Part shown: positions 33,736-43,061 of the stretch, one piece after another
How the letters are laid out: every line of letters begins with the position of its first letter
Position numbering within the stretch: position 1 is the stretch's first letter
NCBI RefSeq assembly: GCF_015355785.1
Contig: NZ_JADKYW010000005.1
Span: 520,226-584,225, forward strand
Direction: 5' to 3'
DNA length: 64,000 nucleotides
From: Arthrobacter gandavensis
Lineage (GTDB): Bacteria; Actinomycetota; Actinomycetes; Actinomycetales; Micrococcaceae
Program-made: the position numbers and the translations under genes
Notes under the pieces: generated by a model
Database searches by the model: none
What the model was told of the DNA's origin: nothing
What the model saw: the letters and a program-made list of their open reading frames with translations, nothing else

Positions 33736-33902
33736 ACCGTCAACTCTACATGATCCGCACTTCTGCCTGGCGCTGCGGGGGGCGACGGACACGGCCTGGC
33801 CATGCAAGGTACACAAGCACACCGGCGGCCTGAACCACAACCGCCGCACCCGAATCCGGATGCGGCGGCTGTGCCCGGTCCTGAACCGGCCTTGGAGGAC
33901 GT

Positions 33903-34202
33903 TTATCCTTCGCAGTCCCTGCAGTACTTGGTGCCGTCTCTCTCCACGGCGAACTGTGAGCGGTGGCGGACCAGGAAGCACGAACCGCAGGTGAATTCGT
34001 CCTCCTGGGCCGGCACCACGCGGACCAGCAGCTCCTCGCTTGACAGGTCCGCACCCGGCAGTTCGAATGCTTCCGCAGCCTCCGACTCGTCCACATCCAC
34101 TACGGCTGACTGCTTGTCGCTCCGCCGGGCCTGAAGCTCTTCGATGGAAGCGGTTCCGGCATCCTCTTCGGCCTTGCGCGGTGCGTCGTAATCAGTAGCC
34201 AT
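33903..34202 (-). CDS. DUF4193 family zinc-ribbon protein
   Basis: A 99-residue acidic actinobacterial protein. It starts MATDYDAPRK as the family does, then SIEELQARR. The C-terminus carries FTCGSCFLVRHRSQFA and KYCRDCEG, two CxxC knuckles that should bind zinc. DUF4193 members are near-universal in Actinobacteria and have no assigned function. ATG at 34202 is chosen over GTG at 34214 because of family length. Confidence 0.92.
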   Translation of the reverse strand: MATDYDAPRKAEEDAGTASIEELQARRSDKQSAVVDVDESEAAEAFELPGADLSSEELLVRVVPAQEDEFTCGSCFLVRHRSQFAVERDGTKYCRDCEG

Positions 34203-34319
34203 GTTCAGGCTCACTCTCCAATGCTGTGGGGGGCTGTGGGACGGGGCAGTGCACCCCGATGGTAACCGGTACTGTCTGCCGGGCAGGTCAGAAGCGCAAC
34301 AAGTGTGACATATTTCGGC

Positions 34320-36941
34320 TCAGCGTCCGGCCGGAGCCAGTTCCTGCTCCGCTCCGGCGCCGCCCGGGGCCTGCGTTACCGTCAGAAGACGGGCACCTTC
34401 CACGTCAACATCCGGAAGGATCCGGTCCAGCCACTTCGGGATCCACCAGGCGGATTTGCCCAGCAGATGCAGCACCGCCGGAACCAGGGTCATACGGATC
34501 ACGAAGGCGTCCAGCAGGACGCCGACGGCCAGCGCAAAACCAATCGGACGGACCATCGTCAGGTGGGCGAAGATGAATCCGGCAAACACGGAGACCATGA
34601 TGATCGCCGCCGCGGTCACCACCCGGGAGGCATGGTCGAAGCCGGTCCGGACAGCCCGGCGCGGATCTTCGCCGTGGACGTACGCTTCGCGCATGCCCGA
34701 GACCAGGAACATCTGGTAGTCCATGGCGAGGCCGAAGAGCACACCGATCAGGATGATGGGCAGAAAACTCAGCACGGCGCCGGGGTTGTGTACGTCAAAG
34801 ATGCTGCCCAGCCAGCCCCACTGGTAGATCGCTACGACGGCGCCGAAGCTGGCGGCCAGGGAGAGCAGGAAACCTCCGGTGGCGATCAGCGGCACCAGGA
34901 CGGAGCGGAAGACCAGCAGGAGCAGGACCAGGGACAGTCCGACGACGATCAGCAGGTAGACGGGCATGGCGTCCATCAGCTTGTCGGAAACATCGATGTT
35001 GATGCCGGTCTGTCCGGTAATGGCAATTTCGACGCCGGTCTCGTCCCGAATCTGGCCGGCATCATCGCGGATGGTGTGCACCAGGTCCTCGGTACCTTCC
35101 GCTGCGGGACCGCCCTCGGGGATGACCTGGAAGACCACCATGGTTCCGTCGTCGCTGGTGGAAGTGGGGACCACAGTGGTGACGTGCTCCAGCGCGCGCA
35201 GCTTGCCGGCAACCTCATAGGTGAGGTCGGATGCTTCGCCGTCCGGAAGTCCGTCGGGCAGGTAACCCACCACGATCACCGGTCCGTTGATCCCCTCACC
35301 GAAGCTGTCCCCCAGCCGCTGGTAGGCCTGGTAGGCGGTGGAATCCACCGGCTCCGAACCGCCGTCGGGCAGTCCCACGCGCAGCGAGCCGGCCGGAATG
35401 GCCATGGTGCCCAGCAGCAGGACGCTGAGGATCACGGTGATTACCGGGTGCCTGGTGACCAGCCGGCCCCAGCGGCGCGGGCTGCCGTTTTCCTTGTGTT
35501 CGACGGCTGCGGCCTGGTCATCCGGGGCCAGGGCTGCGTGCGGGGCAGGCGGCGTGATGCCGGCCCGGCTCCAGGCTTTCCTGGAGAGGATGCGGTTGCC
35601 GATGAAGCCCAGGAAGGCAGGTGTCAGGGTCAGTGCCACCAGGATGGCCATGGCCACGGTGCCGGCTGCAGCCAGGCCCATCACGCTGAGGAACGGCAGT
35701 CCGGGAACGGCGAGCGCAGCCAGAGCAATCACCACGGTCAGGCCGGCGAACAGCACGGCGTTGCCGCTGGTGCCGGTGGCCACGCCGGCTGATTCCTCCA
35801 GCTCCATGCCGTGCAGCAGCTGCGTGCGGTGCCGGTTGATGATGAACAGTGAGTAGTCGATGCCCACGGCGAGGCCCAGCATCAACGCCAGCATGGGAGA
35901 AATGGAGGTCATTTCCACGACGCCGGTGAGGGCCATGGTGGTGCCGACTCCGGCAATGACGCCCACCAGCGCCATCAGCAGCGGCAGTCCGGCAGCCACC
36001 AGGGTGCCCAGCATCAGGATGAGCACGACGGCGGCGACGGCCACGCCGATCCCTTCAGAGGGTCCGAAGAGGGATGAAACGTCCTCCACGATTTCCTTGC
36101 TGAAGAACACCTGGACGCCGGAATCCGTGATCCGGCTGGCCGTGTCCTGCACTTGCTCGCGCTGCTCGGGAGTAACGGCGAAGGACTGCTCCTGGAACTG
36201 GACCTCCGAGAAGGCGGTGACCCCGTCCTCGGAGACAAAGCGCAGTCCGTCCGTGGCTTCGGCTATGCGCTGCGCGTCCAGCAGCTCCTGTTCTCCGCCC
36301 GCCAGCCGGGCCACGCCGTCGTCGTAAGCCTCCTGCTGCTCGGCCAGCTGGGCTTCGCCGGCGGCAAGCTGTTCTTCCTGCGCCCGGAGCTGCGCGCGGA
36401 CGGCTTCTGCCTGTTGCACCTGCCCGGCAGCTTCGAGCTGGTCGGCCTGCATTCGTGCCATGGAGAGCTGGTCCCGGCCGGCGGCGAGCTGCGCCGCGGC
36501 GGCGTCGAGCTGTGGCTTGCCGGCCTCCAGCTGGGCCCGCGCGGTGTCCAGCTCTGCCTGCCCGGCGGAGAGCTGCTCAGAGCTGCCGTCGAGCTGGGCC
36601 TGCATCTCGAAGGGATCGCTGACAGCCTTGAGGAAGTCCAGGCTGTTCAGCTCTTCCACAGCGTCCGCGACGGCCCGGCGCTCCGCCTCGGTGAAGGCCT
36701 CGCCGGATTCGGTTTCAAAGACGATCCGGCCTGATCCGCCGGAGACATCCGGCACCCGTTCGCGCAGCTCATCGAGGACCCGCTGGCTCTCGGACCCGGG
36801 GATGGTGAAGTTGTTGGTCGTAGGCGCGCTGAAGGCGGCGAACGCCCCGCCGATTCCGAGGAGCAGCACGAGCCAGGAGCTGAGGAACCACCAGCGGTGC
36901 CGGAAACTGAATTTACCGAGCCGGTAAAGCAGGGATGCCAT
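34320..36941 (-). CDS. MMPL family RND transporter
   Basis: An 873-residue membrane transporter with 12 predicted helices in two halves. The N-terminal FRHRWWFLSSWLVLLLGIGGAF helix is followed by a large extracytoplasmic loop. Within it, residues about 115-235 are a long Gln/Ala/Leu heptad region (LDTARAQLEAGKPQLDAAAAQ and similar repeats), predicted to form a coiled-coil hairpin. GLAVGIDYSLFIINRHR and LAMDYQMFLVSGMRE are the MMPL motifs with the proton-relay Asp. Substrates of such proteins are lipids, drugs or polyketides. A TetR gene lies 35 bp upstream on the same strand and probably controls it. Confidence 0.92.
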   Translation of the reverse strand: MASLLYRLGKFSFRHRWWFLSSWLVLLLGIGGAFAAFSAPTTNNFTIPGSESQRVLDELRERVPDVSGGSGRIVFETESGEAFTEAERRAVADAVEELNSLDFLKAVSDPFEMQAQLDGSSEQLSAGQAELDTARAQLEAGKPQLDAAAAQLAAGRDQLSMARMQADQLEAAGQVQQAEAVRAQLRAQEEQLAAGEAQLAEQQEAYDDGVARLAGGEQELLDAQRIAEATDGLRFVSEDGVTAFSEVQFQEQSFAVTPEQREQVQDTASRITDSGVQVFFSKEIVEDVSSLFGPSEGIGVAVAAVVLILMLGTLVAAGLPLLMALVGVIAGVGTTMALTGVVEMTSISPMLALMLGLAVGIDYSLFIINRHRTQLLHGMELEESAGVATGTSGNAVLFAGLTVVIALAALAVPGLPFLSVMGLAAAGTVAMAILVALTLTPAFLGFIGNRILSRKAWSRAGITPPAPHAALAPDDQAAAVEHKENGSPRRWGRLVTRHPVITVILSVLLLGTMAIPAGSLRVGLPDGGSEPVDSTAYQAYQRLGDSFGEGINGPVIVVGYLPDGLPDGEASDLTYEVAGKLRALEHVTTVVPTSTSDDGTMVVFQVIPEGGPAAEGTEDLVHTIRDDAGQIRDETGVEIAITGQTGINIDVSDKLMDAMPVYLLIVVGLSLVLLLLVFRSVLVPLIATGGFLLSLAASFGAVVAIYQWGWLGSIFDVHNPGAVLSFLPIILIGVLFGLAMDYQMFLVSGMREAYVHGEDPRRAVRTGFDHASRVVTAAAIIMVSVFAGFIFAHLTMVRPIGFALAVGVLLDAFVIRMTLVPAVLHLLGKSAWWIPKWLDRILPDVDVEGARLLTVTQAPGGAGAEQELAPAGR

Positions 36942-36976
36942 TGACTTCTTTCTGTGGGCGGGCCGGGTTGAGAGAT

Positions 36977-37588
36977 CTAGCGGCTGAAGCCGTCGCGGAG
37001 GAACCCGATGGCTTCAGAGAAGAGTTCTTCGAGCAGCGTGAGGGTCTGCGGAGTGATCTCGCCCTGCGTGCGTTGCTGCCACTGGGTAAAAGCGCTGCGC
37101 CCGCAGGCCAGCACTGCTGCAACCAGGGTGCTGGTGTAAAACGGGTCCGTCTCCTGTCCGAGGCGGGTCCGCAGGGAGTCCACGATCCGGTGCTCGGCGT
37201 GGTCCCAGGCTTCCAGGCGGACCCGCACCATGTCCGGGTGCTGTTCTGCCAGGCCGTGCAGCTCGGCCATCACGGCAAGGTTCGCCGGATCGGCAGGCTG
37301 GGAGAGTGCATGGAGCATTGAGTCAACAATGTCCTCGTCCTGCGGGCGTGCCTGGAAGTGGCCCAGCACTCCGTCCAGGAAGTCCTCCATGGCGACGTTG
37401 AGCGCTGCCGTGGCACTGGGGAAATAGTTGAAGAAGGTCCGGCGGGAGATGCCGGCGGCATCGGCAATGTCGTCAATGGTGAACTGACCGGCGCCTTTGC
37501 TGCGGACAAGTCCCAGAGTGGCATCGGCGATAGCCCGGCGGGTCGCCGTCTTGTTCCGCTCCCGGCGGGAAATCTGCTGCTCAGTCAC
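36977..37588 (-). CDS. TetR family regulator of the adjacent MMPL transporter
   Basis: A 203-residue repressor. The N-terminal HTH reads RRAIADATLGLVRSKGAGQF ... TIDDIADAAGISRRTFFNYFPS, the TetR signature; the rest is the helical ligand domain. GTG at 37588 is the start. A palindrome at 37602-37615 lies just upstream, so the TetR-MMPL operon is probably autoregulated by a substrate of the pump. Confidence 0.92.
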   Translation of the reverse strand: MTEQQISRRERNKTATRRAIADATLGLVRSKGAGQFTIDDIADAAGISRRTFFNYFPSATAALNVAMEDFLDGVLGHFQARPQDEDIVDSMLHALSQPADPANLAVMAELHGLAEQHPDMVRVRLEAWDHAEHRIVDSLRTRLGQETDPFYTSTLVAAVLACGRSAFTQWQQRTQGEITPQTLTLLEELFSEAIGFLRDGFSR

Positions 37589-37601
37589 ATCGCTACACTA
37601 G

Positions 37602-37615
37602 GTGCAACTTTGCAC
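37602..37615. promoter_or_regulatory. Palindromic operator candidate upstream of tetR-mmpL
   Basis: GTGCAA-CT-TTGCAC, a perfect 6+2+6 inverted repeat 13 nt before the tetR start, where it would block RNA polymerase. Confidence 0.6.
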
Positions 37616-37655
37616 GCGAGGCAAACTCTTTCCGGGAGGGTGCGGCGAGGCGCAG

Positions 37656-37688
37656 AAAATGCCCGCCCCGGTTTCCCGGGACGGGCAT
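37656..37688 (-). terminator. Terminator of the YtxH-like gene
   Basis: On the minus strand ATGCCCGTCCCGG and CCGGGGCGGGCAT pair around GAAA (one G-U), followed by TTTTC. Confidence 0.85.
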
Positions 37689-37724
37689 CGTACTGCAGCT
37701 TCGGGGCCGCAGCCCCCGCCTTGG

Positions 37725-38081
37725 CTAGCGGGTTTCGGGCTGCGGGCGCGCCGGGTCCATGGTTGATCCCCCGCCGGAGGTGTGGGACTTGTCCGCCGGA
37801 TTGGCGGTTCCCGCCACTGAGGACGAATCCTTGGAGCTGCCGGAGACACTGTCCTTGGCGTGCGCCGCCGCATCCTTGGCGGAGGAAGCAGCGTCCTTGG
37901 CCGCACCGGCCACCTTGTCCTGGACTCCCGGTGCCTTCTGCTTGGCCCACTCCGTGCCCTGGCTGACCGTGTCCTGAACCTTCGGGTCATTCCACAGGGA
38001 CATGATTTTCTCCCGGCCGGCCTTGGAACCGATCAGGTAGCCGACGCCGATCCCGGCCAGAAAAGTCATCTTCTTAACCAT
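37725..38081 (-). CDS. YtxH-like general stress protein
   Basis: A 118-residue protein. An N-terminal helix FLAGIGVGYLIGSKAGREKI is the YtxH signature: a glycine-zipper membrane segment followed by basic residues. Residues about 50-90 are an Ala/Lys/Asp-rich LEA-like region (KVAGAAKDAASSAKDAAAH), and the tail is low-complexity. Such proteins accumulate under osmotic or general stress. The ATG at 38081 has GAGGAA 5 nt upstream; another ATG at 38093 is possible. Confidence 0.75.
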   Translation of the reverse strand: MVKKMTFLAGIGVGYLIGSKAGREKIMSLWNDPKVQDTVSQGTEWAKQKAPGVQDKVAGAAKDAASSAKDAAAHAKDSVSGSSKDSSSVAGTANPADKSHTSGGGSTMDPARPQPETR

Positions 38082-38185
38082 GGTGTTCCTCATTCCCGCC
38101 CCGCTCGAGGCATCATGATGTACGGTCCAATCCTCCGCAGCCGGCGGCCACGGAGGAATTAAACAGCAACCTTACTACCTGACAC

Positions 38186-38590
38186 CTAGCGGGGCACATC
38201 CAGCAGCCGTGAGCGGATCAGGAACCGCTTGCCTTCCGGAGCCTCAAGCGAGAATCCACTCCCCCGGCCCGTGACGACGTCGACCGTCAGGTGTGTGTGC
38301 CTCCAGTACTCGAACTGCTCGGCGGACATCCAGAACCCGATGTCCCCGCCGTCCAGGTCAAAGACGCCGAGCAGCACGTCCGCCTCGGAGGTAATGAAGT
38401 CCCCTTCCGGATAGCACATGGGAGAGGAACCGTCACAGCAGCCGCCCGACTGGTGGAACATCAGCGGCCCGTGCTGCTGCTTCAGGCTCCGGAGCAGCTC
38501 CTGTGCTGCGGGCGTCAGGCCCACCCGGGAAAAAGTTTCCCCGGGCACGGAGGGCGCAGCATCCAGGATGTCATCGGCTCTCTGGTGCAT
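38186..38590 (-). CDS. DUF779 protein of the aldehyde dehydrogenase operon
   Basis: A 134-residue protein. It has the DUF779 core GPLMFHQSGGCCDGSSPMCYP (Cys-Cys and a third Cys, a possible metal site) and WRHTHLTVDVVTGRGSGFSLEAPEGKRFL (quoted in parts: WRHTHLTVDVV, GSGFSLE). DUF779 genes regularly accompany acetaldehyde dehydrogenases; the molecular role is unknown. The ATG at 38590 shares one base with the stop of the alcohol dehydrogenase (TGATG). Confidence 0.88.
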   Translation of the reverse strand: MHQRADDILDAAPSVPGETFSRVGLTPAAQELLRSLKQQHGPLMFHQSGGCCDGSSPMCYPEGDFITSEADVLLGVFDLDGGDIGFWMSAEQFEYWRHTHLTVDVVTGRGSGFSLEAPEGKRFLIRSRLLDVPR

Positions 38591-39609
38591 CAGTACTTGA
38601 CCACCACCCGGCCGTCCACCCTCCCGGCGGACAGTTCATCAAAGATGTCATTGATGTCTTCCAGCGGGCGGGTGGCGATCTTCGGGTGGATCAGGCCCCG
38701 GTCGTAGAAGTCGAGCGCCTCCACCATGTCCTGGCGGGTGCCCACGATGGAGCCCCGGATGGTCAGGCCCTTGAGCACGATGTCGAAGATGGGCGCAGGG
38801 AAGTCCCCGGGCGGCAGGCCGTTGAAGACGATCGTTCCGCCGCGGCGTGCCATCCCGATGGCCTGGCCGAAGGCCGAGGGGTGCACTGCGGTGACCAGTA
38901 CGCCGTGCGCCCCTCCGGTCTGGGTCTGGATGGCTTCGGCCGGGTCCTCATTCAGTGCGTTGACGGTTACCTCGGCGCCGAATTCACGCGCCAGGGCCAG
39001 CTTGTCCTCAGCGATGTCCACGGCTGCGACCCGCAGGCCCATCGCTTTGGCATACTGCACGGCAACGTGCCCCAGTCCTCCAATTCCCGAGATCACGGCC
39101 CACTGGCCAGGCCGCGCCTCGGTCATCTTCAGTCCCTTGTAGACGGTGACGCCGGCGCACAGCACCGGCGCCACTTCCACCGGGTCCGCACCCTCGGGGA
39201 TGTGCGCCGCGAACTTCTCATCCACCAGCATGTATTCCCCGAAGGACCCGTCGACGGTGTAACCGCCGTTCTTCTGCTGCAGGCACAGCGTCTCCCAGCC
39301 GGTGCGGCAGTATTCACAGACGCCGCAGGCGGACCACAGCCAGGCGTTGCCCACCATGTCCCCCTCCTTCAGCTCAGTGACGCCTTCACCGAGCGATACC
39401 ACGCGCCCCACCCCTTCATGCCCGGGAATGAAGGGCGGAGCGGGCTTCACGGGCCAGTCCCCCTGGGCCGCGTGCAGGTCCGTGTGGCAGACCCCGGTTG
39501 ATATCAGTTTCACCAGGACCTGGCCCGGTCCCGGGCTCGGAACATCTGTCTCGCCTACCGTGAGCGGTTCGGCAAGGGTGTTTACGACTGCGGCCTGCAT
39601 GCGTTCCAT
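38590..39609 (-). CDS. adhP: Zinc-dependent alcohol dehydrogenase AdhP-like
   Basis: A 339-residue NAD-linked medium-chain alcohol dehydrogenase oxidising ethanol and similar alcohols. STGVCHTDLHAAQGDW carries the catalytic Cys, PGHEGVGRVV the His-Glu, and SACGVCEYCRTGWETLC four structural cysteines. The nucleotide site is GIGGLGHVAVQYAKAMG. ATG at 39609 follows AGGAGA. It lies between aldehyde dehydrogenase (70 bp upstream) and DUF779 (1-nt overlap), so the operon oxidises alcohol to acid in two steps. Confidence 0.92.
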   Translation of the reverse strand: MERMQAAVVNTLAEPLTVGETDVPSPGPGQVLVKLISTGVCHTDLHAAQGDWPVKPAPPFIPGHEGVGRVVSLGEGVTELKEGDMVGNAWLWSACGVCEYCRTGWETLCLQQKNGGYTVDGSFGEYMLVDEKFAAHIPEGADPVEVAPVLCAGVTVYKGLKMTEARPGQWAVISGIGGLGHVAVQYAKAMGLRVAAVDIAEDKLALAREFGAEVTVNALNEDPAEAIQTQTGGAHGVLVTAVHPSAFGQAIGMARRGGTIVFNGLPPGDFPAPIFDIVLKGLTIRGSIVGTRQDMVEALDFYDRGLIHPKIATRPLEDINDIFDELSAGRVDGRVVVKY

Positions 39610-39679
39610 GTCGATCTCCTGAGTAAGGGGGTGCACTGCTTGGGGACTGCTTGGGGACTGGCAGGGCGGAACCGGCGTC

Positions 39680-41203
39680 CTAGAAGAAGCCCTGCTTGGA
39701 CTCGGCGTAGCTGACCAGCAGGTTCTTGGTCTGCTGGTAGTGGTCCAGCATCATGGCGTGGTTTTCGCGTCCAATGCCGGAGGACTTGTACCCGCCGAAC
39801 GCCGCGTGCGCGGGGTAGGCGTGGTAGTTGTTCACCCAGACGCGGCCGGCCTGGATGTCGCGGCCCGCACGGTATGCCGTGTTGCCGTCCCGGGACCAGA
39901 CGCCTGCACCCAGGCCATAGAGGGTGTCATTGGCAATCGCCATGGCCTCACCGTAGTCAGAGAACCGCGTCACAGAAACCACCGGCCCGAAAATCTCCTC
40001 CTGGAAGATGCGCATGTTGTTCGTGCCCTCAAAAACGGTGGGCTCGACGTAGAAGCCGCCGGCCAGATCGCCGCCGAGCACGTTGCGCTTGCCTCCGGCA
40101 AGGACCCTGGCGCCTTCCTGCCCGGCAATGTCCATGTAGGAGAGGACCTTCTCCAGCTGGTCATTGGAAGCCTGCGCTCCCACCATGGTGTTGGTGTCCA
40201 GCGGATTTCCCTGCACCATGGCGGCCGTGCGCGCCAGGGCATCGGACATGAAGGAATCGTAGATGGAGGTCTGGATCAGTGCACGTGAAGGACAGGTGCA
40301 GACTTCGCCCTGGTTCAGGGCGAACATGTTGAAGCCCTCAAGGGCCTTGTCATAGAACGCATCATCCCTTGCAGCAACATCGTCGAAGAAGATGTTCGGG
40401 CTCTTGCCGCCCAGCTCCAGCGTGACCGGGATCAGGTTCTGGCTGGCGTACTGCATGATCAGCCGGCCGGTGGTGGTTTCACCGGTGAAGGCAATCTTGC
40501 GGATCCGCTTGGAGGAAGCCAGCGGCTTGCCTGCCTCCACCCCAAAGCCGTTGACGATGTTCAGCACGCCTGCCGGGAGCAGGTCCGCGATCAGTTCTGC
40601 CAGTACCAGGATTGAGGCCGGGGTCTGCTCAGCAGGCTTGAGCACGACGGCGTTGCCGGCGGCGAGCGCGGGGGCCAGCTTCCAGGTGGCCATCAGGATG
40701 GGGAAGTTCCAGGGGATGATCTGGCCCACCACGCCCAATGGCTCGTGGAAGTGGTAAGCCGTGGTGTTGTCATCGATCTGCGAGAGGGTGCCTTCCTGCG
40801 CTCGGATGGCCCCCGCGAAGTACCGGAAGTGGTCCACGGCCAGCGGCAGATCCGCGGCAAGGGTCTCCCGGACCGGCTTGCCGTTGTCCCACGTCTCTGC
40901 GACGGCCAGCATCTCAAGGTTGTCCTCGATCCGGTCCGCGATGCGGTTCAGGATGTTGGCCCGCTCCGCCACGGACGTCTTTCCCCAGGAAGGCGCTGCC
41001 TTGTGTGCTGCGTCCAGGGCCAGGTCGATGTCCTCGGAGGTGCCCCGGGCCACTTCGCAGAAGACCTTGCCCGTTACCGGTGAAACGTTCTCAAAGTAGC
41101 CGCCCTTCACGGGGGCGACCCATTCTCCGCCGATCCAGTTTTCATAGCGGGGCTTGAATGAAACAAGTGCCTCGCCCTGTCCGGGCTGCGCGTAAACGGT
41201 CAT
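39680..41203 (-). CDS. NAD-dependent aldehyde dehydrogenase (acetaldehyde dehydrogenase, ExaC/AcoD type)
   Basis: A 507-residue enzyme oxidising acetaldehyde and related aldehydes to acids. It has [19 protein letters not shown], the catalytic Glu in [11 protein letters not shown] and the Cys in [13 protein letters not shown] (about residue 302), and ends GFF. ATG at 41203 ([12 protein letters not shown]) has GAGGAG about 10 nt upstream. It is the first gene of the ald-adh-DUF779 operon. An imperfect palindrome (GGCACACGAC ... GTCGTGCC, 41233-41256) lies upstream and may be an operator. Confidence 0.93.
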   Translation of the reverse strand: MTVYAQPGQGEALVSFKPRYENWIGGEWVAPVKGGYFENVSPVTGKVFCEVARGTSEDIDLALDAAHKAAPSWGKTSVAERANILNRIADRIEDNLEMLAVAETWDNGKPVRETLAADLPLAVDHFRYFAGAIRAQEGTLSQIDDNTTAYHFHEPLGVVGQIIPWNFPILMATWKLAPALAAGNAVVLKPAEQTPASILVLAELIADLLPAGVLNIVNGFGVEAGKPLASSKRIRKIAFTGETTTGRLIMQYASQNLIPVTLELGGKSPNIFFDDVAARDDAFYDKALEGFNMFALNQGEVCTCPSRALIQTSIYDSFMSDALARTAAMVQGNPLDTNTMVGAQASNDQLEKVLSYMDIAGQEGARVLAGGKRNVLGGDLAGGFYVEPTVFEGTNNMRIFQEEIFGPVVSVTRFSDYGEAMAIANDTLYGLGAGVWSRDGNTAYRAGRDIQAGRVWVNNYHAYPAHAAFGGYKSSGIGRENHAMMLDHYQQTKNLLVSYAESKQGFF

Positions 41204-41396
41204 GACTTGTCTGCTCCTCATTATCGAGCGTCGGCACACGACCTCAGTGTCGTGCCCTTCGGTGTGGTGAACGGTACGCAGCCGGACGTAGCATCCGGGT
41301 AGCAGGACACTCCGCGCACCTTCTGGCGGCCCGCAGCAGGCGGGGTTTATGGTTACCTAGGGCAATTTCTTAGCGATCGAGATATAAGGAACCCTA

Positions 41397-43061
41397 ATGA
41401 CTTCCGACCTTCCGGGCGCCGGCGCCGAACCGCGGCCCAGCCGGTACATCCGCTACCGCTGGTGGGGCCTTCTGGCCATCAGCCTTGGCGTGGCAATGAT
41501 CATCATGGACGCGACCATCGTGTCCGTGTCCGTTCCCTCGATCGTCGGGGACCTGGGAATCTCCAGCACCGAGATCCAGTGGGTGCAGGAAATCTATACG
41601 CTGCTCTTCGCCGCCCTGCTCCTGACGTGGGGCCGCATTGCGGACCGGGTTGGCCGGCGGCGGATCATGCTGATCGGCGTCGCGCTCTTCATGGCGGCCT
41701 CGGTGCTGTGCGCCGTGGCCGAATCAGGCGGCGTCCTGATCCTGGGCCGCGCTGTCCAGGGCCTGGGCGGTTCAATGATCCTGCCCACCACCCTCGCGCT
41801 GTTGAACGCCAACTTCCAGGGACGGGACCGCGGCATTGCGTTCGCTGTCTGGGGTTCCACGATCGGCGGCATGGCCGCCATCGGTCCTCTGCTCGGTGGC
41901 TGGCTGACCGAGAATGCCAGCTGGCGCTGGGCCTTCGGCATCAACATCCCGGTAGGAGTGCTGGTCATTGCAGGGCTGCTGCTGTTCGTGGCCGAATCAT
42001 CAGAAGCGGTCACCAGTGCCGTCCAGCGTCTTGACCTGGGCGGCGCCGGGCTGTCCATCCTGGGCTTTGGCGCGCTCGTCTTCGGCCTGATCGAAGGACG
42101 GAGCTACGGCTGGTGGGATGCCACCGAGAACGCACCGTTCCAGGTGGGAACCCTTTCCCCCGTTCCACTGGCCTTCGGACTGGCAGCCGTGGCGCTCTTC
42201 GGCTTCGTACTGCTGGAGCGCTCGCGGACCGCAGCGGGCAAGGGCGTCATCCTTGACCTCTCCCTTTTCCGCATCCCGTCCTTCGCCAACGGCAACGTGA
42301 CGGCCCTGATTGTGAGCTTCGGCGAGTTCGGCCTGATCCTCTCCCTGCCGCTGTGGTTCCAGAATGTGCTGGGCTACACAGCTTTCGAAGCCGGACTCGC
42401 CCTGCTGCCCCTGGCCGTCGGCTCCTTCCTCGCCTCCGGCGGTGTTGCCTCACTGGCGCGGAAGTACAGCCCCGTGGTGGTGGTGCGAATGGGCCTGGTG
42501 CTTGAAATCCTCAGCATCTCCGCGCTTGCCCTGCTGATCCGCCCGGACAGCACCGCGTTGCTCACTTCTCCCATCCTGCTCTTCTACGGCATCGGGGTGG
42601 GGCTGGCCACGGCCCAGCTGACCTCCGTGATCCTGGCCGAAGTTCCCCTCGAGAAAAGCGGCCAGGGTTCGGCAACGCAGAGCACCGCCCGGCAGACCGG
42701 CTCCGCCCTGGGCATCGCCGTCCTGGGAACGGCCTTCTTCACCACCCTGCGCACCGGAACGGAGAACGCGGTTGCTGACGCGGTTGCTGCGGCACCCCAG
42801 CTTTCAGGTGCCGTGGACTCGGTCAATGCCACCTCCGGCGGCAGCATCACCGCACTGGCCGCGAATCCCCAGACCGCGTTCATAGCCGACGCCGCCAAGG
42901 ACGCCATGACCAGCGGCGCCTCCCTTGCAGGCTGGATCGCCGCGGGAGCGCTGCTCATTGGCTTTCTGACCAGCCTGCGGATCAAACCGGTGATCGGTCC
43001 GCAGGCCGGCGAGCCGGCCGGAGTGCGGGCGCCTGAGCGGGACGGGAAGAACCGTCCCTAG
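41397..43061 (+). CDS. MFS multidrug transporter, DHA2 (EmrB/QacA) family
   Basis: A 554-residue drug:H+ antiporter with 14 predicted helices. Motif A is WGRIADRVGRRRIM, motif C-like AVQGLGGSMILPTTLALLN, and MDATIVSVSVPSIVGDLG is the DHA2 helix-1 motif. ATG at 41397 has AAGGAA 6 nt upstream. It diverges from the aldehyde dehydrogenase and its 3' end overlaps the convergent GAF regulator by 4 nt. No dedicated regulator is obvious. Confidence 0.92.
   Translation: MTSDLPGAGAEPRPSRYIRYRWWGLLAISLGVAMIIMDATIVSVSVPSIVGDLGISSTEIQWVQEIYTLLFAALLLTWGRIADRVGRRRIMLIGVALFMAASVLCAVAESGGVLILGRAVQGLGGSMILPTTLALLNANFQGRDRGIAFAVWGSTIGGMAAIGPLLGGWLTENASWRWAFGINIPVGVLVIAGLLLFVAESSEAVTSAVQRLDLGGAGLSILGFGALVFGLIEGRSYGWWDATENAPFQVGTLSPVPLAFGLAAVALFGFVLLERSRTAAGKGVILDLSLFRIPSFANGNVTALIVSFGEFGLILSLPLWFQNVLGYTAFEAGLALLPLAVGSFLASGGVASLARKYSPVVVVRMGLVLEILSISALALLIRPDSTALLTSPILLFYGIGVGLATAQLTSVILAEVPLEKSGQGSATQSTARQTGSALGIAVLGTAFFTTLRTGTENAVADAVAAAPQLSGAVDSVNATSGGSITALAANPQTAFIADAAKDAMTSGASLAGWIAAGALLIGFLTSLRIKPVIGPQAGEPAGVRAPERDGKNRP

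Noticed and set aside
34305-35792. 495-codon open frame antisense to the MMPL gene
   Set aside because: Gly/Gln/His-rich shadow of the transporter; no family features.
41370-41396. ATCGAGATA before the DHA2 exporter as a second copy of the 25.1-kb palindrome arm
   Set aside because: Only nine bases match and there is no inverted partner; a chance match.
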